A stretch of 64,000 nucleotides of DNA from Virgibacillus indicus (GCF_002266285.1 NZ_NPMS01000005.1:186001-250000), one strand, 5' to 3'. Counted from the stretch's first letter, positions 45,744-53,890 are shown. Numbers and translations: made by a program. Notes: generated by a model not told the origin, from the sequence alone.

Positions 45744-46601
45744 TTATTCCCCTTTCTGAACGTCAACCTCGATACCATCTGTAAGTGTCAGCTGTCCTGT
45801 TACTACTACCTGATCACCTGATTGCACATCACCTTCAATTGCGGTTTTATCTGATTGTGTTTCCTGAATTGTAATAGCTAGTTTTACTGCTTTGTTATCT
45901 TTCACAATATATACAAAGGATTCATCATTTTCCTGAACGATTGCTTCTGTTGGAACAATGATTGCTTTTTCAATTCTTTTTTCCGGAACAAACATATGTA
46001 CAACCATTCCTGGTAATATATCTCCATCTTCATTTTCAACAGTTGCCTCAATTGCATACAATCCTGTATCATTCGGCATTTTGCCAATGGATGTGATTTC
46101 CGCTTCATACTCCTGATCATTTATTCTGGTTTCCATTACTGTTTCTTCTTCAAAAAGCTCACGAACATTAGCTGTAACAGAAAAATCAAGTTTTACTGTA
46201 TCCATGTCTGCGATTAAAGCAAATGGTTCTTCGTTTGAAACTAAATCCCCTTCTGCTCCATTTAAATTAACTACCTCACCATCTCTTGATGCACGGATGT
46301 TTTGTTTTCCTGCTGGTGTTGAAATTGTTGCAATGAGATCGTCTTCTTCAACCTGGTCTCCATTTTCAACTTCCAATGTATCGATTTCACCAGGATTTTG
46401 CAGCATAATTGGTGCTGTTGATGAAGGTGCTGTACGTCCATAAACTGACTTTTCAATAACGAGATCCCCTTCTGCCGCTTCTGCAGTTTCCACTGGTACA
46501 ACTCTTGCTTCCTCTTCCTCATTTGTATCTTCATCCTCATTGCATGCAGCAAGCAGTGTGATCAATAATAGTGCTGTCATACTGAATAAAAATTTCTTCA
46601 T
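45744..46601 (-). CDS. RND membrane-fusion lipoprotein (HlyD/AcrA-like)
   Basis: A 285-residue lipoprotein. The signal sequence ends in the lipobox LLAAC (Cys20). The mature part has the biotinyl-lipoyl-like hairpin (IATISTPAGKQNIRASRDGEV) and beta-barrel regions of periplasmic adaptor proteins. In a Gram-positive cell it would sit on the outer membrane face and help the RND pump just downstream. Cotranscribed with the TetR gene and pump. Confidence 0.92.
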   Translation of the reverse strand: MKKFLFSMTALLLITLLAACNEDEDTNEEEEARVVPVETAEAAEGDLVIEKSVYGRTAPSSTAPIMLQNPGEIDTLEVENGDQVEEDDLIATISTPAGKQNIRASRDGEVVNLNGAEGDLVSNEEPFALIADMDTVKLDFSVTANVRELFEEETVMETRINDQEYEAEITSIGKMPNDTGLYAIEATVENEDGDILPGMVVHMFVPEKRIEKAIIVPTEAIVQENDESFVYIVKDNKAVKLAITIQETQSDKTAIEGDVQSGDQVVVTGQLTLTDGIEVDVQKGE

Positions 46602-46631
46602 TTATACGTTCTCCTCCCGCATGTTTGCATA

Positions 46632-47510
46632 TTAGTTTAAAAGTTCAATTCCCAGCAGCTCGGAAATTTGTTCGCATTCTATTTTTAATTCGGGAATCTG
46701 CTTGAAGTGTGCGAGCAATCCCTGAATCATTATTGGACGATGCTCTGTTTTGCTAATTTCTTTTTCCAGCTCCTTTACCACTTCCTGAAGCTGGGATATT
46801 TTTGTATAATCCATGTTCAGTTTTGTGATTTTCGTTTGCAATTTAAGCAGTGTTTCCGAGAGCTCATCTGAATCCTTGCCCATCATTGCTTCATAGCTAT
46901 CGGGAATATTTTTAATTGTTATCAATGCTTCCTCATTTCGCGTAAGCATTCCATTTACCACATCATCAAGCCGTCTGACAATAAATGCTCCTACTTTCTC
47001 CTTTTCCATATGTATATCGTCAATTACAATCCATTTAAAATAACCATTGATCAGGCCTTCCAGCTGGATGATTGTATCTACAAGCAAATCATTTATCTTA
47101 TTTCCATAAATAGCCTCGATATTTTCTCTCATCCAATGGTAGTTTTCCATTTTCATTTGGTGAACCAGCTTATCAATATTTTGCCCAATAGAAATATTTT
47201 CACGTAAGGACATAATAAGAAATTCCTTGTATGTGTATAGGTAATTGATAAAAGCAGTAATCTGTCTTGCGAGACTCTCTCTTGGTGGGAGTTTCTCCTG
47301 CTTTGCCTTGTCAATTCTTTCGGAAATTTGTGTGTAAAAGTATTGAAGGGCTGTTGCAATAAAATCTTCTTTGGAATCGAAATAAAGATAAAAAGCACCT
47401 TTGGATATCCCTGCTTCTGTTGCAATCTCCTGAATCGAGGTTGAATGATATCCTTTTACAGCAAATAATTTCATCCCTGCCTCTATAAGCTTCATCTTTT
47501 TCTCATTCAT
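46632..47510 (-). CDS. TetR/AcrR family regulator of the RND efflux operon
   Basis: A 292-residue regulator with an N-terminal helix-turn-helix (FAVKGYHSTSIQEIATEAG then GISKGAFYLYFDSKEDFI). It is longer than most TetR proteins: about 80 extra C-terminal residues are heptad-rich and may form a coiled coil. ATG 47510 is chosen since AGGTGAT lies just upstream; the in-frame ATG at 47558 has no ribosome site. It is first in the efflux operon. A near-perfect 18-bp palindrome at 47568-47585 is its likely operator. Confidence 0.88.
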   Translation of the reverse strand: MNEKKMKLIEAGMKLFAVKGYHSTSIQEIATEAGISKGAFYLYFDSKEDFIATALQYFYTQISERIDKAKQEKLPPRESLARQITAFINYLYTYKEFLIMSLRENISIGQNIDKLVHQMKMENYHWMRENIEAIYGNKINDLLVDTIIQLEGLINGYFKWIVIDDIHMEKEKVGAFIVRRLDDVVNGMLTRNEEALITIKNIPDSYEAMMGKDSDELSETLLKLQTKITKLNMDYTKISQLQEVVKELEKEISKTEHRPIMIQGLLAHFKQIPELKIECEQISELLGIELLN

Positions 47511-47567
47511 TCTTATCACCTGCTTCTTTATACGGTCCAGCTTACTGGATAGTTTCATTTTTCTCCA

Positions 47568-47585
47568 TGACTAACCGGTCAGTCA
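47568..47585 (-). promoter_or_regulatory. TetR operator of the RND operon
   Basis: TGACTAACCGGTCAGTCA is an 18-bp palindrome with one mismatched pair, about 60 bp upstream of the tetR start codon. Form and place fit a TetR-family autoregulatory operator. Confidence 0.72.
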
Positions 47586-47724
47586 TTTACAAATATAATT
47601 CTGCACTTCTCTATGATACATTGCTTAATGCTCTGTCACAAGTGAGTAAAATGGCGAATTTCCTTTGAAAGGCTTTTTTAATAGATATTATTTTAGCAAG
47701 GGGAATACGGTTAACAGTTGATGT

Positions 47725-47937
47725 AAACTGTGAACTACTTGAAATGGCGGTTGGGCGACCGCTGCGGAAATACACTACGCTTTCCGTGGGCGGCTGATGA
47801 GCCTCCTCGAGCTGTCGCTCTGCGGGGTCTCATCTAGGCCTCTGGGTCTGCGCATAAATGCTCGCCCCATCGAAAACATTTGCTCCCACAGGAGTCTCCG
47901 TATATTTCCTTCGCTGATGGTCCGGTTACTGCTGACG
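47725..47937 (+). repeat. Dispersed GC-rich intergenic element, copy 1
   Basis: Starts at TGAACTACTT and contains CGCTGCGG, GCTTTCCGTGGGCGGC, GCCTCCTCGAG, CTCTGCGGGGTCT and CAGGAGTC, blocks repeated in inverted order in the next copy. GC content is clearly above the surroundings. A 63-codon ORF on the minus strand is incidental. Confidence 0.75.
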
Positions 47938-47979
47938 AATTGCATTAGTAATAATATACAAAGCATCTAACCACCTCAC

Positions 47980-48160
47980 CAGTTCGGGTGAGCGGAGGGC
48001 GGTGACTCCTGCGGGAATAGCACGAGTCCGAAGACCCCGCAGAGTGGTTTTCTCGAGGAGGCTGAGGCCGTGCCCGCGGAAAGCATCCGCCCGCAGCGAT
48101 CCCGAACGGCGATTTTAGCAGATGCTAAGTAGTTCGCAGTCTATAGAAATTGCGACACAA
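47980..48160 (-). repeat. Dispersed GC-rich intergenic element, copy 2 (inverted relative to copy 1)
   Basis: The reverse complement carries the same blocks as copy 1: GAACTACTT, CGCTGCGG, GCTTTCCGCGGGC, GCCTCCTCGAG, CTCTGCGGGGTCT, GCAGGAGTCACC. Short terminal inverted repeats (GTTCGGG and CCCGAAC) flank its core. The two copies face each other about 40 bp apart. Confidence 0.75.
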
Positions 48161-48205
48161 AAGCAGCGCCAAAATCAGCCTCTACATAGATATAACTAGT
48201 CAAAC

Positions 48206-48697
48206 TCACCAAAATGGATGCCAGTGTTTTCCAAATAAAGTACTTCCGTTCATATGGACAATTACCTGGCTTGTCCGTTTAAATTGCTGGTCAAAAGCAT
48301 TTTCTGACGTATTTATATAGATTCCTGTACCATCATGAAAGGTTATGTATGTCTTATCATCGCGCTGTTCATATGTATGTATATGCTGATAGGACAGCCA
48401 GACACAATCCTTGTTTTTCGTTGATGCTGTCGGCATCATGTAAATTCCTTCATTCACATTTACTGGAATTGGAAGTTTACTTGCAGAATTTAAAATCTGC
48501 TTAACAGAAGTTTTCCTTCCTTCCAATGAAGCACCATAAACCAGACAGCTGTTATCAATTATTTGCAGTGGTTTATGGATTGAAAACTTTTCTGTATCCC
48601 CTTCCAGAATCTTTGCCCGATAATAACCGGACTCTTCCTCGGCCATAATTGCCTTCGTCTTTTGTGAAATGATAAAAACCGGTCTCATATTCCCCAT
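48206..48697 (-). CDS. comK: ComK-like competence transcription factor, short form
   Basis: A 163-residue protein matching ComK along its length: KPLQIIDNSCLVYGASLEGRK, LPIPVNVNEGIYMMPTAS, CVWLSYQHIHTYE and the ENAFDQQFKRT block. ComK activates DNA-uptake genes by binding AT-box pairs. It ends about 25-30 residues before the end of the 192-residue B. subtilis protein, so the FMLYPK MecA-binding motif is absent. GGGGGTAATC precedes the ATG. It is divergent from the gas-vesicle operon; no canonical pair of AT-boxes is seen between them. It may be a second, variant ComK. Confidence 0.88.
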   Translation of the reverse strand: MGNMRPVFIISQKTKAIMAEEESGYYRAKILEGDTEKFSIHKPLQIIDNSCLVYGASLEGRKTSVKQILNSASKLPIPVNVNEGIYMMPTASTKNKDCVWLSYQHIHTYEQRDDKTYITFHDGTGIYINTSENAFDQQFKRTSQVIVHMNGSTLFGKHWHPFW

Positions 48698-48806
48698 CTA
48701 AAGATTACCCCCAGTAACTTTATAAGCCTATTTTACTATTTGATCCAGAATAAAGATAATTTTTTAATATTAATGTTAACTTTGTCATATTTTTTGTTGA
48801 AATTGC

Positions 48807-48836
48807 TGATTCCCGCCAACTAGGGAATCATTTTTT
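48807..48836 (+). terminator. Terminator-like hairpin in the gas-vesicle upstream region
   Basis: TGATTCCC (48807-48814), 8-nt loop, GGGAATCA (48823-48830), then TTTTTT: a complete intrinsic terminator on the plus strand. No plus-strand gene lies within 12 kb upstream except far away, so it either attenuates a promoter located before it or shields the operon from read-through. Confidence 0.78.
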
Positions 48837-48879
48837 GTAACACTTCAGGGGTTTTTTTCCAAACAGGACAAATTCCCCT

Positions 48880-48904
48880 GTTTTCAATTAAAGAAAGTGG
48901 GTAA
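48880..48904 (+). promoter_or_regulatory. Candidate SigB promoter of the gas-vesicle operon
   Basis: GTTTTC (48880-48885), a 13-nt spacer, and GGGTAA (48899-48904) match the SigB pattern GTTTAA-N12-15-GGGTAT at 9 of 12 positions. The start would be near 48912, giving a leader of about 40 nt to AAAGGAGG and the first ATG. Confidence 0.55.
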
Positions 48905-48953
48905 CTAAATGATAAGGGTCCAAAACTGCCGGCATAAATAAAGGAGGACACGA

Positions 48954-49517
48954 ATGGACGCACCTGAAAAAGTGAAAGAAAGTCCAAAAGCAGCAGCAAT
49001 AGCCAGTGGCATTACGCTCCTGGCAACAACATTGCTTTTCCCTAAAGTCCGAAAAGGAATCAAGCATAGTGCGCCCGCTGCCTTAAATATTGTCAAACGA
49101 GCTGATGACCCCAGTGAGTTAAAAGACGCAGCGAAAAATGAAGTGAAGGAACAAGCCGCTGAGGAAATGAAAGAAAAATTTAAGGAAAGCATCCAAAGTA
49201 AGGTAAAGGATGCGTCAGCGAAATTGAAGAAAAAGAAAGATGAAAATGCTGAAAAAGTACATTCCAATGCAGAAAAGGTCGAGAGAAAGGCTCAGAATGT
49301 TTTATTAAATGTTCGTGATAAAGTATCAAATGCCAAAGATGCCGGTGAAGAATTTCAAGACAAGATGAAGCAAAAAACAAGGTCAGATTCAAAAATTCCT
49401 GGAGCAAATGATATTAAAGGAGTCAATCAGATAAAAAGCTCCTCTAATATAAAAAGTTCTACCAATATCAAGGGCCCTCAGGATATAAAGCACCATTCTG
49501 ATCTGAACAGCTTATAG
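48954..49517 (+). CDS. gvpQ: Gas vesicle accessory protein GvpQ-like
   Basis: A 187-residue, highly charged helical protein. After a short hydrophobic stretch (about 13-29) it is Lys/Glu/Ala-rich coiled coil, and the tail has short repeats of the type [15 protein letters not shown]. It is first in the operon, where P. megaterium has gvpP and gvpQ. Assignment as GvpQ rests on position and composition; GvpP is the alternative. Its role in gas vesicle assembly is not known. AAAGGAGG precedes the ATG. Confidence 0.6.
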   Translation: MDAPEKVKESPKAAAIASGITLLATTLLFPKVRKGIKHSAPAALNIVKRADDPSELKDAAKNEVKEQAAEEMKEKFKESIQSKVKDASAKLKKKKDENAEKVHSNAEKVERKAQNVLLNVRDKVSNAKDAGEEFQDKMKQKTRSDSKIPGANDIKGVNQIKSSSNIKSSTNIKGPQDIKHHSDLNSL

Positions 49518-49581
49518 CAAATGTATAAAAGCTTTAGACAGCTTTTTATATAGACATTTCAACGAGAGGAGCATGATTCAA

Positions 49582-49857
49582 ATGGCAATACAAAAGTCAA
49601 CAGACAGTTCAAGCTTAGCAGAGGTAATCGACCGCATACTGGACAAAGGTATTGTAATTGATGCATTTGCCCGTGTATCTGTAGTTGGAATTGAATTGAT
49701 TACAGTCGAGGCAAGGGTCGTCGTAGCAAGTGTGGATACATGGCTGAGATATGCAGAGGCTGTCGGCTTATTGCGTGACGAAATTGAAGAGGATGGTCTG
49801 TCAGACCGTTTATCCTCACGCTCTGACAGTGTGGAATATGATGAAGAAGTCAGCTAA
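49582..49857 (+). CDS. gvpB: Gas vesicle structural protein GvpB/GvpA
   Basis: A 91-residue member of the GvpA family, the small hydrophobic protein that stacks into ribs of the gas-vesicle wall. [21 protein letters not shown], then [20 protein letters not shown] is the near-invariant GvpA core; the C-terminal 25 residues are acidic and variable, as in GvpB. ATG 49582 is taken over 49573 because the AGAGGAG site is 10 nt before it and only 1-2 nt from the other. A stable hairpin follows the gene. No separate gvpA copy is in the window. Confidence 0.97.
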   Translation: MAIQKSTDSSSLAEVIDRILDKGIVIDAFARVSVVGIELITVEARVVVASVDTWLRYAEAVGLLRDEIEEDGLSDRLSSRSDSVEYDEEVS

Positions 49858-49874
49858 CTCTGGCTAGCTGAAAT

Positions 49875-49933
49875 GAAATGGTTGTCCCATTCTGGGTGGC
49901 TAATCTCCTCCCTCGGGGCAACCTGCTCATTTC
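49875..49933 (+). other. Hairpin between gvpB and gvpR (mRNA processing or stability element)
   Basis: GAAAT plus GGTTGTCCC (49875-49888) pairs with GGGGCAACC (49915-49923) and ATTTC (49929-49933), with one bulge and one G-U pair. No T-tract follows. Such a structure could stabilise the gvpB part of the message or partly block read-through, giving more structural protein than accessory proteins. Confidence 0.6.
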
Positions 49934-49960
49934 CATCCCGTTAAAAAGGAAGTGAAGGCA

Positions 49961-50227
49961 ATGATGGTAATGGATGAGATTACAGATTTTTTTAATGAAC
50001 ATATTGCACCGCCACATAAAATTATTTCTGTGAAAAAGCAGACGGAAAATGAAGAGGAAGTCTGGCGTGGTCTAGTTGAAGTTATTGAGGAAAAGGAATA
50101 TATGAAAAAATATGCGAATGACCAGATGGTCGGATTATATGAGGTTTTCCTTGATGAAGAAGGTGATGTCACTGGTTTTGCCCGGATAAGTCTCAGGTAT
50201 CGAAGTGACCTTGAAGAACAAGCGTAG
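49961..50227 (+). CDS. gvpR: Gas vesicle protein GvpR (GvpO family)
   Basis: An 88-residue protein resembling the C-terminal domain of GvpO: EEVWRGLVEVIEEKEY, then MVGLYEVFLDEEGDVTGFARI and RYRS. In haloarchaea GvpO is needed for vesicle formation and may act in regulation. Position between gvpB and gvpN equals gvpR in P. megaterium. ATG 49961 sits 8 nt after AAGGAAG; nearby ATGs at 49964 and 49970 are alternatives. Confidence 0.85.
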   Translation: MMVMDEITDFFNEHIAPPHKIISVKKQTENEEEVWRGLVEVIEEKEYMKKYANDQMVGLYEVFLDEEGDVTGFARISLRYRSDLEEQA

Positions 50228-50247
50228 ATTTTACAGGAGGATCAAAC

Positions 50248-51165
50248 ATGGCACAATCCAGTGCAAAAATGCAAATAGACAATACATTATATGAAAAATC
50301 CCCTTATTATAAAGGATTAATCAGTCGTTCATTAAAATACCTTGAAACAGGCTTTCCCATTCACTTTACCGGCCCCTCCGGCATCGGGAAAACAACACTT
50401 GCATTGCATATTGCGAAGCAGCGAAAAAAGCCAGTTATTCTTATCCACGGAAATAAAGAACTTTCCAATCAAGAATTAATCGGTGCTTTTTCAGGCTATA
50501 AGCGCAGCAAATTAAAGGACAATTATGTTCGTACGGTTTATAAGCTGGAAGAAAATGTAACAGAATCATGGTCAGATGGCCGTTTGCTTGAGGCTGTTAA
50601 AACCGGATGCACCCTGGTCTATGATGAATTTACCCGTTCCAGGCCAGAAACCAACAACATATTCTTATCAATTTTAGAGGAACGGATTTTGCCGCTTTAT
50701 GGAACAAAGCAAAAGAAACCCTTTGAAAAAGTTCATCCGGATTTCGCAGTAATTTTCACTAGTAATCCACTGGAATATGCCGGTGTCTATGAGTCTCAGG
50801 ATGCGCTGATGGACAGGATGGTAACCCTCCCGCTTGAGCATATGGATAAAAATTCGGAAGTTGCTGCAGTAATTAGTAAAACCGGTATCCAAAAGGAACA
50901 AGCTGAAGCCATCGTTGATTTGATTACTAACTTACGTAGTCTCTGTACAGGGAAACAGACAGTAAATGGTTTAGGGCTCCGCTCCTCCATCATGATTGCC
51001 GAAATGGCAAAACGCTATGAGATTCCAATTGATGGGACGAATGAAGTCTTTGTTCAGCTTTGTTTCGATATAGCCTGGTTTCCACTTAAGGCATGCATGG
51101 ATAAAAGTGATGACCGATTAAAGAAGCAATTAAAAATGGAATGCAAAAAAGTGAAAGCAGGGTGA
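50248..51165 (+). CDS. gvpN: Gas vesicle AAA+ ATPase GvpN
   Basis: A 305-residue MoxR/CbbQ-type AAA+ ATPase. Walker A is TGPSGIGKTT (41-50), Walker B TLVYDEFTRS, and the arginine-bearing MDRMVTLPLEHM follows. GvpN is required for growth of gas vesicles from bicones to full cylinders, probably by remodelling nucleation complexes. It lies 20 bp after gvpR and 5 bp before gvpF, in the expected order. Confidence 0.95.
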   Translation: MAQSSAKMQIDNTLYEKSPYYKGLISRSLKYLETGFPIHFTGPSGIGKTTLALHIAKQRKKPVILIHGNKELSNQELIGAFSGYKRSKLKDNYVRTVYKLEENVTESWSDGRLLEAVKTGCTLVYDEFTRSRPETNNIFLSILEERILPLYGTKQKKPFEKVHPDFAVIFTSNPLEYAGVYESQDALMDRMVTLPLEHMDKNSEVAAVISKTGIQKEQAEAIVDLITNLRSLCTGKQTVNGLGLRSSIMIAEMAKRYEIPIDGTNEVFVQLCFDIAWFPLKACMDKSDDRLKKQLKMECKKVKAG

Positions 51166-51170
51166 ATTCG

Positions 51171-51935
51171 ATGGAAAATGAAAATGGAATATATGTATTT
51201 TGTGGAATTCAGACGGAAACACCAAGCACCTTTAACAGCATTTTAATGGATGGTGAAGAAAGGGAAATCTATACGATTCATTATAAGGATGCAGCAATGG
51301 TCGTTGCAGAAATGCCAATGAAAATTTATCATCCTGACAAAGACAATCTGATGATGCATCAGCAGGTCATCTCCACCGTAATGAATAAGAAGGATACAGT
51401 TATCCCCATCAGTTTCGGCAATATCTTTCATACCGAAGAAGATGTCATCGCGTTACTGAAAAGTCTTTACCCGCAGCTCGAGACTCTTTTTCCAAAAATT
51501 AAAGGAAAAATTGAAGTTGGCTTGAAAGCAGTTGGAAAAAAGGAATGGCTGCAGAAGAATATTAATCAGAATGATAAAGTGATGAAAAAAAAGGATGTCG
51601 TCAAATCAAAGTCAGAGGCTGCTGGATATTTTGATCGGATTCAGCTTGGAGAAATGGCAAAAAACTTTGTTAAGTCAATGAGGGACGATATACAGACAAA
51701 CATACATGATGAATTAACACCAATTGCAGAAGCGGATAAACTGAATGAACCAATCGGTGAAAAAATGCTGTTGAATGCTGCATATCTCGTCGACCGCGAG
51801 AAAGAAGCTGCTTTTGATAAAAAAGTCAATAAACTCCATGACATATGGAAGGACAGGGTTGATTTCAAATATACCGGTCCATGGCCGGCGTATAATTTTA
51901 TCAATATTAAATTAAAGGTGGAGGAAACCTCATGA
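51171..51935 (+). CDS. gvpF: Gas vesicle protein GvpF (GvpF/GvpL family)
   Basis: A 254-residue protein of the GvpL/GvpF family (GIYVFCGIQT at the start, VIPISFGNIFHTEEDV in the middle, KYTGPWPAYNFI at the end). GvpF is a minor vesicle component that binds GvpA early in assembly. ATG 51171 follows AGGGTGA by 6 nt and lies 5 bp after the gvpN stop; the longer frame from 51141 would overlap gvpN. A paralogue, GvpL, lies downstream. Confidence 0.93.
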   Translation: MENENGIYVFCGIQTETPSTFNSILMDGEEREIYTIHYKDAAMVVAEMPMKIYHPDKDNLMMHQQVISTVMNKKDTVIPISFGNIFHTEEDVIALLKSLYPQLETLFPKIKGKIEVGLKAVGKKEWLQKNINQNDKVMKKKDVVKSKSEAAGYFDRIQLGEMAKNFVKSMRDDIQTNIHDELTPIAEADKLNEPIGEKMLLNAAYLVDREKEAAFDKKVNKLHDIWKDRVDFKYTGPWPAYNFINIKLKVEETS

Positions 51936-52189
51936 TTCATAAACTATTCACTTCCCCAATCAATTTAGTCGTAAAAGTTGGCGAAAAGGTTAAGGAAGAA
52001 GTGGATAAAGAATTTTATGATCTGGAGCATATTCAGCAAAAGCTGATACACCTGCAAATGATGTATGAGCTTGATGAAATTGAAGAGGAAGCCTATAAGC
52101 AGTCAGAAAAAGAGTTGCTGACCCGCTATGAAATCGCCAAAAAGAGGGAAATGGAACAATGGAATGAATTAACCAAGGGAGAAAAGTGA
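51932..52189 (+). CDS. gvpG: Gas vesicle protein GvpG
   Basis: An 85-residue protein of the GvpG family: a short hydrophobic start (SPINLVVKVGEKVKEE) then a charged helix with LIHLQMMYELDEIEEEAYKQ. It starts inside the gvpF stop (ATGA) and is thus coupled. GvpG is an essential accessory protein that binds other assembly factors. Confidence 0.93.
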   Translation: MIHKLFTSPINLVVKVGEKVKEEVDKEFYDLEHIQQKLIHLQMMYELDEIEEEAYKQSEKELLTRYEIAKKREMEQWNELTKGEK

Positions 52190-52199
52190 GGAAGCAGAT

Positions 52200-53003
52200 A
52201 TGGCTAAATTAGTTTATTTATATGGAATTATTCCTAAAAACGATTCTTACAAAGAAAAACTCTCCACAATGAAAGGACTCGATGATTTTCATGAAATCCA
52301 TACCATCCCCTTTCAGGAAACAGAAGCTGTCATCTGTCATCTCGATGAGGTGCAATATGGAGAAAAAGAGCTTGAAAAAAAAACAAATGACGTAAAATGG
52401 GTTCATGAAAAGGCCTTTCACCACCACGAAATACTCATGAAGCTTTATGAGGAATTCCCAATAATTCCGATGAAGTTCTGCACCATTTATTCTGGAGAGG
52501 AAAGTCTTGCAAAGAAGCTGGACGCTCATCAGGAGAACATGATCGAACTTCTTGAGTTTATTAAAGATAAAGAAGAATGGATTATGAAAATATATTGCGA
52601 TCCAAGTAAAGTCAGAGAAAATGTATCTGAACAAAATACAACGATTGATCAAAAAAGAAAAGAAATTGGCGAGATGTCCCCAGGCCGTCAATATTTGGAA
52701 AAGAGAAAGCTTGATCAATTAATCGACCAAGAGGCAGACAGGGAAAAGGATTCTTTCGCCTCAAACATACATGAAGCACTCGCATCAATCAGTTTACAAA
52801 ATGAAGTTAAGAAAAATTGGAATAAGGATGTCACCGGAAGAACAGAGGAAATGTGCTGGAACAGTGTATATATGCTGAAAAATACCGCAGTCGATGATTT
52901 TCTAAACCATGTGAAAGAACTTCAGGACAAGTGGGAACCATCTGGGTGGCAAATTGAGGTCACCGGGCCATGGCCATCCTATCACTACGCAAAAATTGGC
53001 TAA
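52200..53003 (+). CDS. gvpL: Gas vesicle protein GvpL (GvpF/GvpL family)
   Basis: A 267-residue paralogue of GvpF: LVYLYGIIP start, IPMKFCTIYSGEESL centre, VTGPWPSYHYAKI end. It is known as a hub binding several Gvp proteins. It lies 10 bp after gvpG in the standard F-G-L order. A GTGAGGAAG-type site precedes the ATG. Confidence 0.94.
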   Translation: MAKLVYLYGIIPKNDSYKEKLSTMKGLDDFHEIHTIPFQETEAVICHLDEVQYGEKELEKKTNDVKWVHEKAFHHHEILMKLYEEFPIIPMKFCTIYSGEESLAKKLDAHQENMIELLEFIKDKEEWIMKIYCDPSKVRENVSEQNTTIDQKRKEIGEMSPGRQYLEKRKLDQLIDQEADREKDSFASNIHEALASISLQNEVKKNWNKDVTGRTEEMCWNSVYMLKNTAVDDFLNHVKELQDKWEPSGWQIEVTGPWPSYHYAKIG

Positions 53004-53018
53004 AATTGGAGGTTACAC

Positions 53019-53279
53019 ATGTCACATCGAAGGGAATTTGAAAATAAAGAGGTTGGCCTGATCGATATTTTGGATGTAGTTTTGGATAAAGGTGTTGCAA
53101 TCAAGGGCGATCTTATTCTCTCCATTGCCGGAATTGATCTGGTATATCTCGATTTAAGGGTACTGATATCATCTGTGGAGACACTGATTGAATCAAATCA
53201 GGAAGCGGCTGAACAGCTCTCCTCGAAACGATTTGACCAAGAGAAGGAGGAACTGAATCATGTCATTAACGGAGCTTGA
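53019..53279 (+). CDS. gvpS: Gas vesicle protein GvpS (GvpA-related)
   Basis: An 86-residue GvpA-fold paralogue: GLIDILDVVLDKGVAIKGD, then LILSIAGIDLVYLDLRVLISSV. Differences from GvpB in the second strand and the absence of its C-tail fit GvpS, a minor GvpA homologue in the Bacillus-type clusters. It overlaps gvpK by 20 bp. Confidence 0.9.
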   Translation: MSHRREFENKEVGLIDILDVVLDKGVAIKGDLILSIAGIDLVYLDLRVLISSVETLIESNQEAAEQLSSKRFDQEKEELNHVINGA

Positions 53280-53559
53280 TCATCGTCCTGAAAAAAGTGG
53301 CAGAATCGAACTGGACCCAGAAGGTGCTGAAAAAGGACTTGCACAGCTCGTCTTAACCGTTATAGAGCTACTAAGGGAGTTAGTAGAGCGACAGGCATTG
53401 CGGCGGGTTGATGGTGGAAATTTAACCGAAGAAGAAATTGAAAAGCTTGGAGTCGCCTTAATGAATTTAGATGTAAAAATGGATGAATTAAAAGACGTTT
53501 TTGACCTGGTTGATGAAGATTTGAATATTGACCTTGGCCCATTAGGCAACTTACTTTAG
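53260..53559 (+). CDS. gvpK: Gas vesicle protein GvpK
   Basis: A 99-residue protein of the GvpK family: GRIELDPEGAEKGLAQLVLT, then LLRELVERQALRRVD and EEIEKLGVALMNLD are typical. It is an essential assembly factor. AAGGAGG lies in the 3' end of gvpS, before the ATG, and the genes overlap in different frames, so they are probably coupled. Confidence 0.95.
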   Translation: MSLTELDHRPEKSGRIELDPEGAEKGLAQLVLTVIELLRELVERQALRRVDGGNLTEEEIEKLGVALMNLDVKMDELKDVFDLVDEDLNIDLGPLGNLL

Positions 53560-53572
53560 AGGAGGGTGACAA

Positions 53573-53890
53573 TTGGCTATTGAACAATCAACCGGTTCCA
53601 GCAATCTCGTGGATGTGCTTGAAACCGTCTTAGATAAAGGTGTTGTTATTGCCGGTGACATCCGGGTTGGAATCGCTGATGTGGAATTGCTTTCAATCAA
53701 AATCAGATTAATCGTAGCATCTGTAGATAAAGCCAAAGAAATCGGTATGGACTGGTGGGAAACAGACCCATATCTCAATTCCCAGGCAGCCTTACAGGAA
53801 CAGGATAAACTCAAGGAAGAGAATGAACAATTACAGAAACGGCTTGAAAAACTGGAAGGAAAACTATCTGAGGACAGTCGTTTACCATAA
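53573..53890 (+). CDS. gvpJ: Gas vesicle protein GvpJ (GvpA-related)
   Basis: A 105-residue GvpA-fold paralogue: NLVDVLETVLDKGVVIAGD, RVGIADVELLSIKIRLIVAS, and the GvpJ-type extension with MDWWETDPYLN and a C-terminal coiled coil. GvpJ caps or nucleates vesicles as a minor component. Start codon is TTG, 4-5 nt after GGAGGGTGA. Confidence 0.92.
   Translation: MAIEQSTGSSNLVDVLETVLDKGVVIAGDIRVGIADVELLSIKIRLIVASVDKAKEIGMDWWETDPYLNSQAALQEQDKLKEENEQLQKRLEKLEGKLSEDSRLP

Noticed and set aside
47775-47966. 63-codon minus-strand ORF
   Set aside because: It lies wholly inside a dispersed GC-rich element, has no ribosome site, and its composition reflects the repeat.
48698-48953. ComK AT-boxes in the comK-gvp gap
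   Set aside because: One half-site-like AAAG-N5-TTTT is present near 48755, but no second box at the required spacing.
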